From assembly GCF_001426505.1 (NCBI RefSeq), contig NZ_LMEV01000019.1, positions 221,665 to 285,664 of the forward strand: 64,000 nucleotides of DNA, in the 5' to 3' direction. Of the stretch, positions 41,565 through 51,256 are shown piece after piece. The position numbers were made by a program, and so were the translations under genes. This DNA is from Variovorax sp. Root473. GTDB lineage: Bacteria; Pseudomonadota; Gammaproteobacteria; Burkholderiales; Burkholderiaceae_C. Below the pieces are notes generated by a model. That model made no database searches. It was not told the origin of the DNA and worked only from the letters and a program-made list of their open reading frames with translations. Position 1 is the stretch's first letter; every line of letters begins with the position of its first letter.

Positions 41565-42518
41565 ATGACGCAACCCACAGCCTTCGACGTCGCGCTCTTC
41601 GGCGAAGCCATGCTGCTGCTCGTGGCCGACCGGCCCGGCCCGCTGGAAGACGCAGAGGCGTTCCACAAGCGCACTGCCGGCGCCGAGACCAATGTGGCGA
41701 TCGGCCTGTCGCGCCTCGGCCTGAAGGTCGGCTGGGCCAGCCGCCTGGGCACCGACTCCATGGGCCGCGCGCTGCTGGCAGCCATGCGCGCCGAAGGCAT
41801 CGACTGCTCGCACGTGATCACCGACGCCACGCAGCGCACCGGCTTCCAGTTCAAGGGCCGCGTCACCGACGGCAGCGATCCGCCGATCGAATACCACCGC
41901 AAGGGCTCGGCCGCGAGCCATATGGGCCCGGCCGATGTCGACGAAGCCTGGCTGCGTTCGGCGCGCCACCTGCACGCCACCGGCGTGTTCGCGGCCATCT
42001 CGCAGACCAGCCTGCAGGCCGCGCTCAAGACCATGGACGTGATGCGCGCGGCTGGCCGCACCATCTCGTTCGACACCAACCTGCGGCCCACGCTGTGGTC
42101 GTCCACCGAGACGATGCGCCACTGGGTGAACGAACTCGCCTCGCGCGCCGACTGGGTGCTGCCCGGCATCGAAGAGGGCCTGCTGCTCACGGGCCACGAC
42201 AAGCCGGAAGACGTCGCGAAGTTCTATCGCGAGCGCGGCGCGAAGCTGGTCGTCGTCAAGCTCGGCGCGGCCGGCGCCTACTACGACAGCGACGTGGCCG
42301 GCACCGGCCATGTCGACGGTTTCCCGGTGAAGGAAGTGATCGACACCGTGGGCGCGGGCGATGGCTTTGCGGCCGGCGTGGTGAGCGCGCTGCTCGAAGG
42401 CAAGAGCGTGCCCGAGGCCGTGAAGCGCGGCGCCTGGATCGGAGCGCGCGCCGTCCAGGTACTGGGCGACACCGAAGGCCTGCCGACGCGGGCGCAACTC
42501 GAAGAAGCGGGGCTTTGA
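41565..42518 (+). CDS. kguK: PfkB-family 2-ketogluconate kinase, KguK-like
   Basis: Kinase of 317 residues with the PfkB ATP-binding and catalytic motif (DTVGAGDGFAAGVV, base Asp266) and the sugar-binding entry GEAMLLLVAD and GAETNVAIGLSRLG. In the Pseudomonas pathway KguK makes 2-keto-6-phosphogluconate. KDG kinase would look similar; the PtxS operator favours KguK. Confidence 0.78.
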   Translation: MTQPTAFDVALFGEAMLLLVADRPGPLEDAEAFHKRTAGAETNVAIGLSRLGLKVGWASRLGTDSMGRALLAAMRAEGIDCSHVITDATQRTGFQFKGRVTDGSDPPIEYHRKGSAASHMGPADVDEAWLRSARHLHATGVFAAISQTSLQAALKTMDVMRAAGRTISFDTNLRPTLWSSTETMRHWVNELASRADWVLPGIEEGLLLTGHDKPEDVAKFYRERGAKLVVVKLGAAGAYYDSDVAGTGHVDGFPVKEVIDTVGAGDGFAAGVVSALLEGKSVPEAVKRGAWIGARAVQVLGDTEGLPTRAQLEEAGL

Positions 42519-42522
42519 CGCC

Positions 42523-43503
42523 ATGACGAAAAAGAATGTGCTCGTGTTCCGCGCGCTGCCCGAAGACCAGCTCGCGCGCCTGCAGGCCGCACACCATGTC
42601 ATCGTGGCCGATCCGCGCAAGGCGCCCGAGGCCTTTGCCGCTGCGCTCGCCACCGCGAACGGGCTGATCGGGTCGAGCTACAACGTCGATGCCGCGCTGC
42701 TGGATGCGGCGCCACAGCTCGAGGTAATTTCGAGCGTGTCGGTCGGTGTCGACAACTACGCACTGGCCGAGCTTCACAAGCGCGGCATCGTGCTGTGCCA
42801 CACGCCCGACGTGCTCACCGAAACGGTGGCCGACACGGTGTTCGCGATCCTCATGGCCACGCAACGCCGCGTGGTGGAGCTGTCGAATCTCGTGCGCGAA
42901 GGCAACTGGACCAGGAACATCGGCGAAGAATTCTTCGGCACCGACGTGCACGGCAAGACGTTGGGCATCCTCGGCTTTGGCCGCATCGGCCAGGCCGTCG
43001 CGCGTCGCGCCGCGCTGGGCTTCGGCATGCCGGTGCTCTATCACTCGCGTCGCGCGGTCGACCTCGCCGCGCAGGCGCCCGAATTGCAAGGCCGCGCCAT
43101 GCACACGCCGCTGGACGACCTGCTCGCACGCGCCGACATCGTGCTGGCGATGCTGCCGCTGACCGACGCCACGCGCGGCATGATCGACGCCGCTTTCTTC
43201 GCGCGCATGAAGCCGGGCGCGTCGTTCATCAACGGCGGCCGCGGCGCCACCGTGAACGAAGCGGCGCTGCTCGAGGCGCTCGACCACGGCACCCTGCGCG
43301 CCGCCGGCCTCGACGTGTTCGCGAAGGAGCCGCTGCCAGCGGAGTCGCCTTTGCGCACGCACCCGCGTGTCACGCCGCTGCCGCACATCGGCTCGGCCAC
43401 GCACGAGACGCGGCATGCGATGGCGGAGCTGGCGACGACGAATCTGCTCCAGGTGCTGGCGGGCGAGAAGCCGACGGCGCCGTACGACACCGCCGCCGCC
43501 TGA
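42523..43503 (+). CDS. kguD: 2-hydroxyacid dehydrogenase, KguD-like 2-keto-6-phosphogluconate reductase
   Basis: Dehydrogenase of 326 residues. It has the NAD(P)-binding motif LGFGRIGQAVARR, the SVSVGVDNY substrate loop, and the catalytic His of PLPHIGSATHETR. In the kgu pathway KguD reduces 2-keto-6-phosphogluconate to 6-phosphogluconate. Starts four bases after the kinase gene. A glyoxylate reductase would share these motifs. Confidence 0.8.
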   Translation: MTKKNVLVFRALPEDQLARLQAAHHVIVADPRKAPEAFAAALATANGLIGSSYNVDAALLDAAPQLEVISSVSVGVDNYALAELHKRGIVLCHTPDVLTETVADTVFAILMATQRRVVELSNLVREGNWTRNIGEEFFGTDVHGKTLGILGFGRIGQAVARRAALGFGMPVLYHSRRAVDLAAQAPELQGRAMHTPLDDLLARADIVLAMLPLTDATRGMIDAAFFARMKPGASFINGGRGATVNEAALLEALDHGTLRAAGLDVFAKEPLPAESPLRTHPRVTPLPHIGSATHETRHAMAELATTNLLQVLAGEKPTAPYDTAAA

Positions 43504-43504
43504 C

Positions 43505-44527
43505 ATGAAGTCGACGGGCCGCGCCACCATCGCCGATGTCGCCGAAGCGGCAGGCGTTTCCAAAGCCACCGTCTCGCGCTTCCTGAACCACCGCGAACGC
43601 CTGCTGAGCCCCGACATTGCCACGCGCGTCGAGGCTGCCATCGCCAAGCTGGCGTATTCGCCGAGCCCGATGGCGCAGGCGCTGAGCCACGGCCGCTCGC
43701 GGCTCATCGGCCTGATCGTGGCCGACATCACCAACCCGTACTCGGTGGCCGTGCTGCGCGGCGCCGAGAAGGCCTGCCAAGACGCCGGCTACCTCGTGAT
43801 GCTGTTCAACCTGGGCAACGAGAGCGAACGCGAGCGCGAGGCCATCGATGCGCTCGCGGGCTACCAGGTCGACGGCTTCATCCTCAATACGCTGGGGCGC
43901 GGCAGCAACGTGGTCGATGCGGTCACGTTGCACGGCAAGCCGGCCGTGCTGGTCGACCGCCGGCACACGGGCATGCACACCGACTTCGTCTCGCTCGACA
44001 ACCACGCCGCGATGCGCGACACCTGCGGCCATCTGGTCGAGGGCGGCTACCGCGAGCTGCTGTACGTTACCGAGCCGCAGAAGGGTGTCAGCTCGCGGCG
44101 CGAGCGCACGGCCGCCTTCGGTGCCTGCGTGGCCGCGCACGAGCCGCGCGTGGCGGGCGAGGTCTTCGAATCGGTCGATGGCGAGAACGATGCGCTCGAT
44201 GCCGCGCTGACCGCGTTGCGCAAGCGCGCCAGGCGCGGCCGCCGCGCCGCCGTGGTGGCGGGCAATGCCGTGGTCACGCTGCGCGTGGCGCAAGCCATGG
44301 CGCGGCTCGACTGGCGCTTCGGCGCCGACCTGGGCTTCGTGGGCTTCGACGATCCCGAGTGGGCGTCGCTCATCGGACCGGGCCTGAGCACGGTGGCGCA
44401 GCCGACCGACGGGATCGGCCGCGCTGCTGCCACCTGCCTCATCGAGCGACTGCGTGGGCTCGACGCGCCGCCGCGTCAGCTGTTGCTGCCGGGCGAACTC
44501 ATGGTGCGAGGCTCATCGCAGGCATAG
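43505..44527 (+). CDS. ptxS: LacI-family regulator, PtxS-like
   Basis: Repressor of 340 residues with a LacI helix-turn-helix (TIADVAEAAGVSKATVSRFL) and a periplasmic-binding-like effector domain. It is the last gene of the operon, with its ATG right after kguD's stop. The PtxS-type palindrome in front of the operon (37734-37747) fits it as its target, with 2-ketogluconate as the likely inducer, so it would be autoregulated. Confidence 0.8.
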   Translation: MKSTGRATIADVAEAAGVSKATVSRFLNHRERLLSPDIATRVEAAIAKLAYSPSPMAQALSHGRSRLIGLIVADITNPYSVAVLRGAEKACQDAGYLVMLFNLGNESEREREAIDALAGYQVDGFILNTLGRGSNVVDAVTLHGKPAVLVDRRHTGMHTDFVSLDNHAAMRDTCGHLVEGGYRELLYVTEPQKGVSSRRERTAAFGACVAAHEPRVAGEVFESVDGENDALDAALTALRKRARRGRRAAVVAGNAVVTLRVAQAMARLDWRFGADLGFVGFDDPEWASLIGPGLSTVAQPTDGIGRAAATCLIERLRGLDAPPRQLLLPGELMVRGSSQA

Positions 44528-44642
44528 CCGTCGCAGGCTGTGCGGCAGCGGAAGCGACCGGCTCGCGCATCCGCCCGGCGGGGTTCTCTTGCAGGCTACG
44601 GAAAACCGTGGATCGAAGGCGGATTGCGGCCAGAATCGAAAC

Positions 44643-45290
44643 ATGCCCGCCACCATCCTGCTGATCGACGACCATGCGATGTTCCGCGAGGGCCTGTTCC
44701 TCGCGCTGCGCCAGGCCGAGCCCTCGATGACCGTCGCCACGGCCCGCAACGGCGCCGAAGCGCTTCAGGCACTCGCCGCCTTGCCCCGACTCGACGCCGT
44801 GATGACCGACTACTACCTGCCCGACCTCGGCGGTGCTGCCTTGCTGGCAGAGCTGCACCGGCGGCGCAGCGGCTTGCGCATCCTGGTGCTGTCGGCATCG
44901 GAAGACCCACAGGACATTGACACCGCGCTCGACGCCGGCGCGCAGGGCTTCGTGCACAAGTCGGCCGACAGCCAGCAGCTCATGGGCGCACTGCGCCGCG
45001 TCATGGCGGGCGAGCAGAACGTGGTGCAGGCCTCGCCGGCGGGGGCTGCCATGCTGCCCATGCTGTCGACGCCGACCGATGCATTGAGCACGCTCACGGG
45101 ACGGCAGTCCGAGGTGCTGCAACTCCTGTGCGAAGGGCTGCGCAACGCCGAGATCGCGCTGCGCCTGGCCACCAGCGAGAAGACGATCAAGGCGCACATC
45201 TCGGCGATCTTCGGCGCGCTCGGCGTGACCAGCCGCACGCAGGCCGTGATCGCGGCGCGGCGGGCGGGGATGCTCGGGCGGCCGCGCTAG
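44643..45290 (+). CDS. Response regulator, NarL/LuxR type
   Basis: Protein of 215 residues: receiver domain (Asp56 in MTDYYLPD, Lys in VHKSADS) and LuxR helix-turn-helix (LRNAEIALRLATSEKTIKAHISA). It is convergent with the hybrid kinase gene; the two stops share a CTAG at 45287-45290. The pair may form one signalling system, which is inferred from position. Confidence 0.9.
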   Translation: MPATILLIDDHAMFREGLFLALRQAEPSMTVATARNGAEALQALAALPRLDAVMTDYYLPDLGGAALLAELHRRRSGLRILVLSASEDPQDIDTALDAGAQGFVHKSADSQQLMGALRRVMAGEQNVVQASPAGAAMLPMLSTPTDALSTLTGRQSEVLQLLCEGLRNAEIALRLATSEKTIKAHISAIFGALGVTSRTQAVIAARRAGMLGRPR

Positions 45291-47032
45291 CCAGCGATCA
45301 ACTGCGACACCGTCGCCTGCAGCTGCGCAGGGTCCACCGGCTTGTGCAGCATCTGCCAGCCGCGCGCCGCCACGTCGCTCAGGCGCCGCGGGTCGGTGTC
45401 GCCGCTGACGATCAGTGCGGGAATGCCGTCGTCGTTGTAGTCCTCGTGCAGGCGGTCGACCACGTCGATGCCGGTCTCGCCTGCGCGCAGGCGGTAGTCG
45501 CTGATGATGAGCGCCGGCTTGCCGGCCTGGCGTGCGGCGAGGGCCAGCAACTCGTCGCCGCTTTCGGCCGCGATCACGCGCAGGCCCCAGCTTTCGAGCA
45601 ACAGCTGCAGGCCGTGGCGGCTTTCGCCGTCGTCCTCGGCCACGAGCACGAGGCGGCCGGTGTCGGCCGGCAGCGGCGGGGGCGGCGCTTCGGGCGCGGG
45701 CAGCGCCTGCCGGGCCAGCGGCACCGTCACCGAGAACACCGTGCCATGGCCGACGCGCGAGCGCAGCGCCAGCGGATGGCCCAGCAGCGCGGCCGTGCGC
45801 CGCACGATGGCCAGGCCCAGCCCCAGCCCCTTGGCGCGGTCGCGCTCGGGATTGCCGAGCTGGTGAAACTCCCAGAACACCTGCTCCTGGTCGGTCGGTG
45901 GAATGCCGACCCCGGTGTCCCACACCTCGATGCGCAACGCGTCGGCGCCCGCGCGGCGGCAGCCGATGAGCACGCCGCCGCGCGACGTGTAGCGGATCGC
46001 GTTCTCCACCAGGTTGCGCAGCACGCGATCGAGCAACGCAGGATCGGAATGGACCACGGCATCACCCGCGCGCAAGCGCAGCGACAGCGACTTGCCCGTT
46101 GCCTGCGGCGCGAACTCCAGCACGATCTGGTCGAGCAGGCCCGCCAGCGCAAACGGCCGCGCCTTCACGCGCACCACGCCGGCGTCGAGCCGCGAGACGT
46201 TGAGCAGGCCTTCGAACAGCAGTCCCATCGCGGCGGCAGCGCGGCCGATGCTGTCGACCAGGTGCCGGCTGGCCGCCGGCAGCGCCTGCCCGCGCAGCAC
46301 GCCGACGAACAGGCTCAGCGCATGCACCGGCTGGCGCAGGTCGTGGCTGGCCGCCGCGAGAAAGCGCGACTTGGCCAGGTCGCTGCGCTCGGCCGCGTCC
46401 TTCTCGAGACGCAGCTGTCGCAGCAGGTAGAGGTTTTCAAAACGCAGCTCGAGCGAGTCGACCTGCGTGCGGTACATGCGCTGCGCGAAGGCCAGTGTGA
46501 CGAACAGGTAGAGCACGCCGGCCGCCGACATCACGCGCAGCAGCACGTCGTCGAGCGTGCCCATCGCGAGGATCGCTGGCGCGAAGTACGTCACCTGGAA
46601 ACCGTACAGCAGCCCCAGGTCGATGCAGTAGGCATAGATCGCGCCCGTGCCCATGGTGAGCATCGCCACCACGATGAACATCTGCTGCGGCAGCGAGACC
46701 TGAAGCATCCACGCCGCGAGCGGCAGCCCCCACAGCAAGCCGCCGAGCACCGCGCCCACCATCGCGCTGCGCTGCCAGCGCCGCAGCGCGGCCGTGTCGT
46801 GCTCGGCATGCCGGTAGCGCGCGACCTGCCAGGCACGTGCCGCCGTGAGCGCCGCGTTGGCGCCGACCCAGGCCAGCAGCTGCGCGTGCGAGACGGCGCT
46901 CCACAGCGCCACGACCACCAGCCCCGCCGTGAGCATCACGCCGAGCAATGAGAACGGGAAGTTGCGCCGCAAGGCGGCCATGCGCGCGGTGAAGACGGGG
47001 TCGGCGGGCGTCGCGGGTGGGGTGGCGCTCAT
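45287..47032 (-). CDS. Hybrid sensor histidine kinase / response regulator
   Basis: Membrane kinase of 581 residues. About six N-terminal membrane helices (30-185) are followed by a short coiled coil, a HisKA domain with His230 (AAASHDLRQPVHAL), a HATPase domain (NLVENAIRYT, DTGVGIP, GLGLGLAIV) and a C-terminal receiver with Asp512 (IISDYRL). The input is unknown. Its stop overlaps that of the response regulator gene. Confidence 0.92.
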   Translation of the reverse strand: MSATPPATPADPVFTARMAALRRNFPFSLLGVMLTAGLVVVALWSAVSHAQLLAWVGANAALTAARAWQVARYRHAEHDTAALRRWQRSAMVGAVLGGLLWGLPLAAWMLQVSLPQQMFIVVAMLTMGTGAIYAYCIDLGLLYGFQVTYFAPAILAMGTLDDVLLRVMSAAGVLYLFVTLAFAQRMYRTQVDSLELRFENLYLLRQLRLEKDAAERSDLAKSRFLAAASHDLRQPVHALSLFVGVLRGQALPAASRHLVDSIGRAAAAMGLLFEGLLNVSRLDAGVVRVKARPFALAGLLDQIVLEFAPQATGKSLSLRLRAGDAVVHSDPALLDRVLRNLVENAIRYTSRGGVLIGCRRAGADALRIEVWDTGVGIPPTDQEQVFWEFHQLGNPERDRAKGLGLGLAIVRRTAALLGHPLALRSRVGHGTVFSVTVPLARQALPAPEAPPPPLPADTGRLVLVAEDDGESRHGLQLLLESWGLRVIAAESGDELLALAARQAGKPALIISDYRLRAGETGIDVVDRLHEDYNDDGIPALIVSGDTDPRRLSDVAARGWQMLHKPVDPAQLQATVSQLIAG

Positions 47033-47166
47033 CGGTGTGTGGTGGGGGAGGAGGTGGGAGGACTGACCGTGGTGATCGCAAGGTAACGCGTGGCGCGAGG
47101 GGCGTCATGGGACTTTAGTCCAATGCCTGTGCTTGCCCGAGGCGCCGCGGGCGGCATGGCATCATC

Positions 47167-47718
47167 GTGCGCCGCCTCACACCACCCACCCATGTCCGCC
47201 GATTCCTTCGTCCGCCGCGTTCGCAGCCAGCTCGGAAGGTGTGGCGCGCGGCGGCGGGCGAGGGCTGGGACGGCGTGATCGTCAGCGCCTTCGGCGACCC
47301 CGGCGTGGCACTGCTGCGGCGCGAGGCCGGCGTGCCCGTGGTCGGCATCGCCGAAGCCTCGATGCTCGCGGCGGGCGAGGGCGGCCGGCGCTTCGGCATC
47401 GCCACCGTCACGCCCGACCTCGTGGCGCCCATCGAAGCGCGCGCGGCCGCGCTCGGGTTGGGCGCGCAGTTCAGCGGCATCCGCCTCACGCAAGGCGATC
47501 CGCGTGCGCTCGCGGCCGATGCGAAGGCGCTCGAAGACGCGTTGGCGCAGGCCGTGCAATGCTGCATCGACGACGACGGCGCGCAGGCCGTGATCATCGG
47601 CGGCGGTCCGCTCGGACAGGCCGCGCTCGCGCTCGCGCCGCGCTTCGAGGTGCCGGTGATTGCACCGATCGGCGCCGCGATGCGGCTGCTGCGGTCGAAG
47701 CTCGCGGTCACGCCGTGA
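47167..47718 (+). pseudogene. 5'-truncated Asp/Glu/hydantoin racemase-like gene
   Basis: The frame encodes about 150 residues matching the Asp/Glu/hydantoin racemase superfamily from the middle onward (GWDGVIVSAFGDPGVALLRR, then GVPVVGIAEASML, GGGPLGQAAL). Relatives have about 60-70 more N-terminal residues; here the first 30 residues, from a GTG at 47167, are Arg/Pro-rich and not family-like. The usual two catalytic cysteines are absent: SAFGDPG and IIGGGPLG have none. I call it a decayed gene, though a short start could be functional. Confidence 0.55.
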
Positions 47719-47833
47719 GACGCCCGTCGCGGCGCTGAGATGCGAGGCGTCTTGGCAATGAACGCCTTCTAGAATCAAACGACACACTTGTCGGCAAACG
47801 CGGGCAAGCCGCATCGTTCGCTTTCTTTTTTGC

Positions 47834-48742
47834 ATGCCTCACTTTCGACCGCGTTCCGCTTTTCTCGTTTTCCTTCTCCTCTCTTCCTTCGGCGCCGTCG
47901 CACAGCCCAACGCGACACCCCAGCTCGTTCTCGTGCCGCATCACGAGCGCGCCCCGGAAACATCCCAGGCCCCCGCACTCGACCTTGCCGTGACGCGTTT
48001 CGCCGGCATGGCCTCTGGCTCCTACTACTGGCCCGAAGGCCTGCTGGCCGAGCAGCTGATCTCGGGCCTGGCCTCGCGCCCCGACCGCAAGCAGCAGGCG
48101 CTGCCTGACGGCCAACGACTGCTTTCGTCGTACCGCCGGCCCTACGACGGCGGCGAGCGCGCGGCCGTGCTGGTCGACGACCGCAGCGGTGACGTGCTGG
48201 CTGCCGCACTGGTGCATCGCAGCTGCGGCAAGGACTCGTCGTCGAGCGGTTGTCTGGACGATCAGCACGCCGTGCTCTCGGTCTTCTTGCGTCCCGGCTT
48301 CGACCGCACCAAGGCGCAACCGCTGGTCGCATGGAGCCAGCAGGTTCCAGACCGCATGCAGGGCGGCGAAGGCGTGGGCGAGAAGATCGCAACGACCGAG
48401 TACGTCACGATGGACACCGCGCGCACCACGGCGCGCCCCATCGTGCGGCCCAACAAGGCCTTCTCCGCGCAAGTGCCGCTGTACCCCAAGGCACTGATCT
48501 ACGGCACCGCACAGGACGCACTGAGCGACGCCAAGGCCAAGCGCGTGCTGCGCCTGCAGACCGTCGACACACCGGACCAGGTGCTGGCGTTCTACAAGCA
48601 GCTGTCGCCGCCGCTGAAGGATATCGAGTCCGGCAACGGCTTCATCGTCGGCAGCCGCGACGGCCTGCGCTTCTCCGTCGAAACGAAGATCCCGCGCGAC
48701 ATGCCCGCGATCACGAACGTCGAACTGGAAATTTCCGAATGA
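47834..48742 (+). CDS. Exported protein of unknown function, tandem paralogue 1
   Basis: Protein of 302 residues with a signal peptide (cleavage near AVAQP). Not recognised. The core includes GSYYWPEGLLAEQLISGLAS, RRPYDGGERAAVLVDD and RSCGKDSSSSGC. The gene downstream encodes a clear paralogue (GSYTEPDTLIAQQLLEGM, GHGEERAAMLIDADG). Its stop overlaps the next ATG by ATGA. Confidence 0.75.
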   Translation: MPHFRPRSAFLVFLLLSSFGAVAQPNATPQLVLVPHHERAPETSQAPALDLAVTRFAGMASGSYYWPEGLLAEQLISGLASRPDRKQQALPDGQRLLSSYRRPYDGGERAAVLVDDRSGDVLAAALVHRSCGKDSSSSGCLDDQHAVLSVFLRPGFDRTKAQPLVAWSQQVPDRMQGGEGVGEKIATTEYVTMDTARTTARPIVRPNKAFSAQVPLYPKALIYGTAQDALSDAKAKRVLRLQTVDTPDQVLAFYKQLSPPLKDIESGNGFIVGSRDGLRFSVETKIPRDMPAITNVELEISE

Positions 48743-49742
48743 AGAAGTCCTTGATTCCAGTGGCGCTTGCATCGCTGGTGTTCGCCTGCGCGGCCACGGC
48801 CCACGCACAAGACGCTGCAGCGCCCGTCACGACGGAGCTGCCGCCGCCCGCGCTGCGCCTGAGCGAGCAGACGCGCATCCGCAGCGCCGTGATCGGCCTG
48901 GTCGGCTATGCGCGCGGCAGCTACACCGAGCCCGACACGCTGATCGCGCAGCAGTTGCTCGAAGGCATGCGTTCGAAGTTCGACGTGACGCGCACCGTGT
49001 GGCCCGACGGCCGCCAGGTCATCGCGTCCGTCAGCGGCGGCGGTCATGGCGAAGAGCGCGCGGCGATGCTGATCGACGCCGACGGCCGCGTGCAGGCGGT
49101 GGGGCTGGTCAACGGCCACTGCCGCGCGGGGGCGAAGAGCGACGATCCCAAGGTGTGCAACCCCTTGCCGCAGACCGTGCTGTCGGTCTTCCAGCATGCG
49201 GGCGCCAGCCAGGCCGATGCCGCGCCGCTGGTGGCGTGGAGCAAGCAGCTGCCGTCGTACCTCGCGGCCATGGCCGAGAGCGACGATCCGGCGGCGTGGC
49301 GGCCGCGCAGAAGATCGCGAGCGTCGAATACATCACCGGCCAGCCGAACGTGCCGGGCTGGCGCGTCGCGCAGTTGCCGCCGGGCTTCCCCGCGTCGCTG
49401 CATCCGATGCTGGTGCAGACGGCCGAGGTGAACAGCTCGGCCAGCGCCGGCAAGATCGTGCTGCCCAAGGGCCTGGCCGGCTTGCCGATGCGCACGGCCT
49501 ACGAGCGCTCGCAGCGCCCCGAGGCGCAGTTGCCGGACGCCGAGGTCACGCTGCGCAGCTACGAGCCGATCGCCAAGCTGGTCGACACCTACCGCGAACT
49601 CGCGAAGGGGGCGACGTTGGATGAAGAGGGCCGCGAGGTCGTCTTCAACGGCACCGACGGCGCGGGCCGCTACAGCGTACGCCTGCGCGACGCGAAGGAA
49701 ACCGGCGTGTTCATCACCGTGGCGAGCTGGAAGCGCAAGTAG
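48739..49742 (+). pseudogene. Exported protein, tandem paralogue 2, frameshifted
   Basis: Starts with a signal peptide (cleavage near AHAQD) and matches the upstream paralogue until about 49296. There the first frame reads DDPAAWRPRRR and runs on to a stop at 49431, while the homologous continuation (VAAAQKIASVEYITG) is in the next frame and runs to 49742. One inserted base in the GGCGGCGTGGCGG stretch would restore about 334 residues. It may be a real frameshift or a sequencing slip in a GC repeat. Confidence 0.7.
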
Positions 49743-49798
49743 CCCCGATGCGCTGTTCACGCGGCGCGTGGCGCCGCGCGGGAGAGGACGAAAGAAGA

Positions 49799-50257
49799 TC
49801 AGCCGATCTCGGCGATCAGCTCGATCTCGACGCAGGCACCCATCGGGATCTGCGCCACACCGAAGGCGCTGCGTGCATGCGCGCCCTTTTCGGGGCCGAA
49901 CACTTCGGCGAAGAACTCGCTGGCGCCGTTGGTCACGAGGTGCTGCTCGGTGAAGGTGCCGACCGAGTTCACGAGGCTCATCACCTTGACGATGCGCTTG
50001 ACCTTGTTGAGGTCGCCGACGGCCGCGTGCAGCGTGCCGAGCAGGTCGATGGCGATGGCGCGTGCGGCCTGCTTGCCTTCGTCGGTGCCGATGTTGGCGC
50101 CGAGCTGGCCGGCCCAGACCTTGCCGTCCTTCTTGGCGATGTGGCCCGACAGGAACACGAGGTTGCCGGTCTGCACGAAGGGCACGTAGGCGGCGGCGGG
50201 TGCGGCCACCGGGGGCAGGGTGATGCCGAGGCTGGAAAGCTTGTCGTAAACGCTCAT
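49799..50257 (-). CDS. RidA/YjgF-family protein
   Basis: Protein of 152 residues with the RidA fold (FVQTGNLVFLSGHIAK near the start, GACVEIELIAE at the end). RidA proteins hydrolyse reactive enamine/imine intermediates; the substrate-binding Arg is present in HARSAFGV. It is the last gene of the transglutaminase operon and its ATG overlaps the stop of that gene (ATGA). Confidence 0.9.
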   Translation of the reverse strand: MSVYDKLSSLGITLPPVAAPAAAYVPFVQTGNLVFLSGHIAKKDGKVWAGQLGANIGTDEGKQAARAIAIDLLGTLHAAVGDLNKVKRIVKVMSLVNSVGTFTEQHLVTNGASEFFAEVFGPEKGAHARSAFGVAQIPMGACVEIELIAEIG

Positions 50258-51240
50258 GGAGACTCCTGATCTGGGGATGACGATGACGGGGGTGATTGTG
50301 TCTGCGTTTGCGTGGGCGATTGCGGCAGCTGGATCACTTCCCCCACGGGCTGCACGGTCACGCCGACATGCAGCGTGTGGCGCGCGCCGCCGTGCAGCAC
50401 GCCGCGCATCGGCGAGACGTCGGAGTAGTCGCGCCCGATGGCGAGCGTGACGTAGTCCTCGCCGGGCTGGCGGCCGTTGGTGGGGTCGAAGTCGGCCCAG
50501 TCACCGACGCTCTCGGGGCCTTCGCCCTCGCCGGGCAGATACACCGACACCCACGCATGTGAGGCGTCGGCGCCCACCAGGCGCGGCTGGCCCGGCGGGG
50601 GCTGCGTGAGCAGGTAGCCGCTCACGTAGCGCGCCGGCAAACCCATGGCGCGAAAGCACGCGATGAGGATGTGGGCGAAGTCCTGGCACACGCCCTTGCG
50701 CTGGGCCAGTGCCTCGACGGCGGGGGTGTTGATCTCGGTGCTGTCGGCGTCGTAGGCGAAGTCGCGGTACATGCGCTCGGTGAGGTCCATCGCCACGTCG
50801 AAGGTGGGACGCTCGGGCACGAAGCTGGCGCGCGCGTAGGCGACGAAGTCGTCGTGGCGCGGCACGTACGGCGAGGGAAACACGAACTCCGAGGCGGGGT
50901 CGAAGGGGGCGTCCTTGCGAAAGCGGAAGCGCTCGCGCACGCTCTCCCAGGGCAGCTCGCGCGCCACGGCGGGCGAGAGCGCAGGCTGCGAGGTCTTCAC
51001 CACGCTCTCTGCCGTCACGATGAGGTGGTCGTGCGTGGCCTCGAGCGCGAAGAAGGCGCGCGTGTTGCCGTACAGGTCGGGCACTTCGCTGCGCTGCGCG
51101 GGCGCGGGGTCGATCGTGAGCTGGTGGCTCACGAGCTCCTGCGACGCGGTGGCCAGCGGGCGCAGGTGCGCCAGGTGCTGCGCCGTCTCGACCGCAGGCG
51201 CGTACGCGTAGCGCGTTTCGTGGGTGACGTGCAGCAGCAT
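50254..51240 (-). CDS. Transglutaminase-like cysteine protease family protein
   Basis: Protein of 328 residues with an N-terminal bacterial transglutaminase-like region and the catalytic triad Cys185 (KGVCQDFAH), His228 (DASHAWVSV) and Asp252 (DFDPTNG). It has no signal peptide. The C-terminus is a Gln/Ser/Pro tract (SPTQTQTQSPPSSSSP). In a five-gene operon with ATP-grasp/alpha-E and DUF2126 genes, it probably cleaves or forms amide bonds on a peptide. Confidence 0.88.
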   Translation of the reverse strand: MLLHVTHETRYAYAPAVETAQHLAHLRPLATASQELVSHQLTIDPAPAQRSEVPDLYGNTRAFFALEATHDHLIVTAESVVKTSQPALSPAVARELPWESVRERFRFRKDAPFDPASEFVFPSPYVPRHDDFVAYARASFVPERPTFDVAMDLTERMYRDFAYDADSTEINTPAVEALAQRKGVCQDFAHILIACFRAMGLPARYVSGYLLTQPPPGQPRLVGADASHAWVSVYLPGEGEGPESVGDWADFDPTNGRQPGEDYVTLAIGRDYSDVSPMRGVLHGGARHTLHVGVTVQPVGEVIQLPQSPTQTQTQSPPSSSSPDQESP

Positions 51241-51256
51241 CGCGCGGGCCCGTTGC

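Noticed and set aside
47718-47752. Possible hairpin AGACGCC / GGCGTCT after the racemase-like gene
   Set aside because: Loop is long and no T tract follows.
49760-49776. GC-rich hairpin GCGGCGC-GTG-GCGCCGC between the convergent exported-protein and RidA genes
   Set aside because: No T run follows, so it was not called a terminator.
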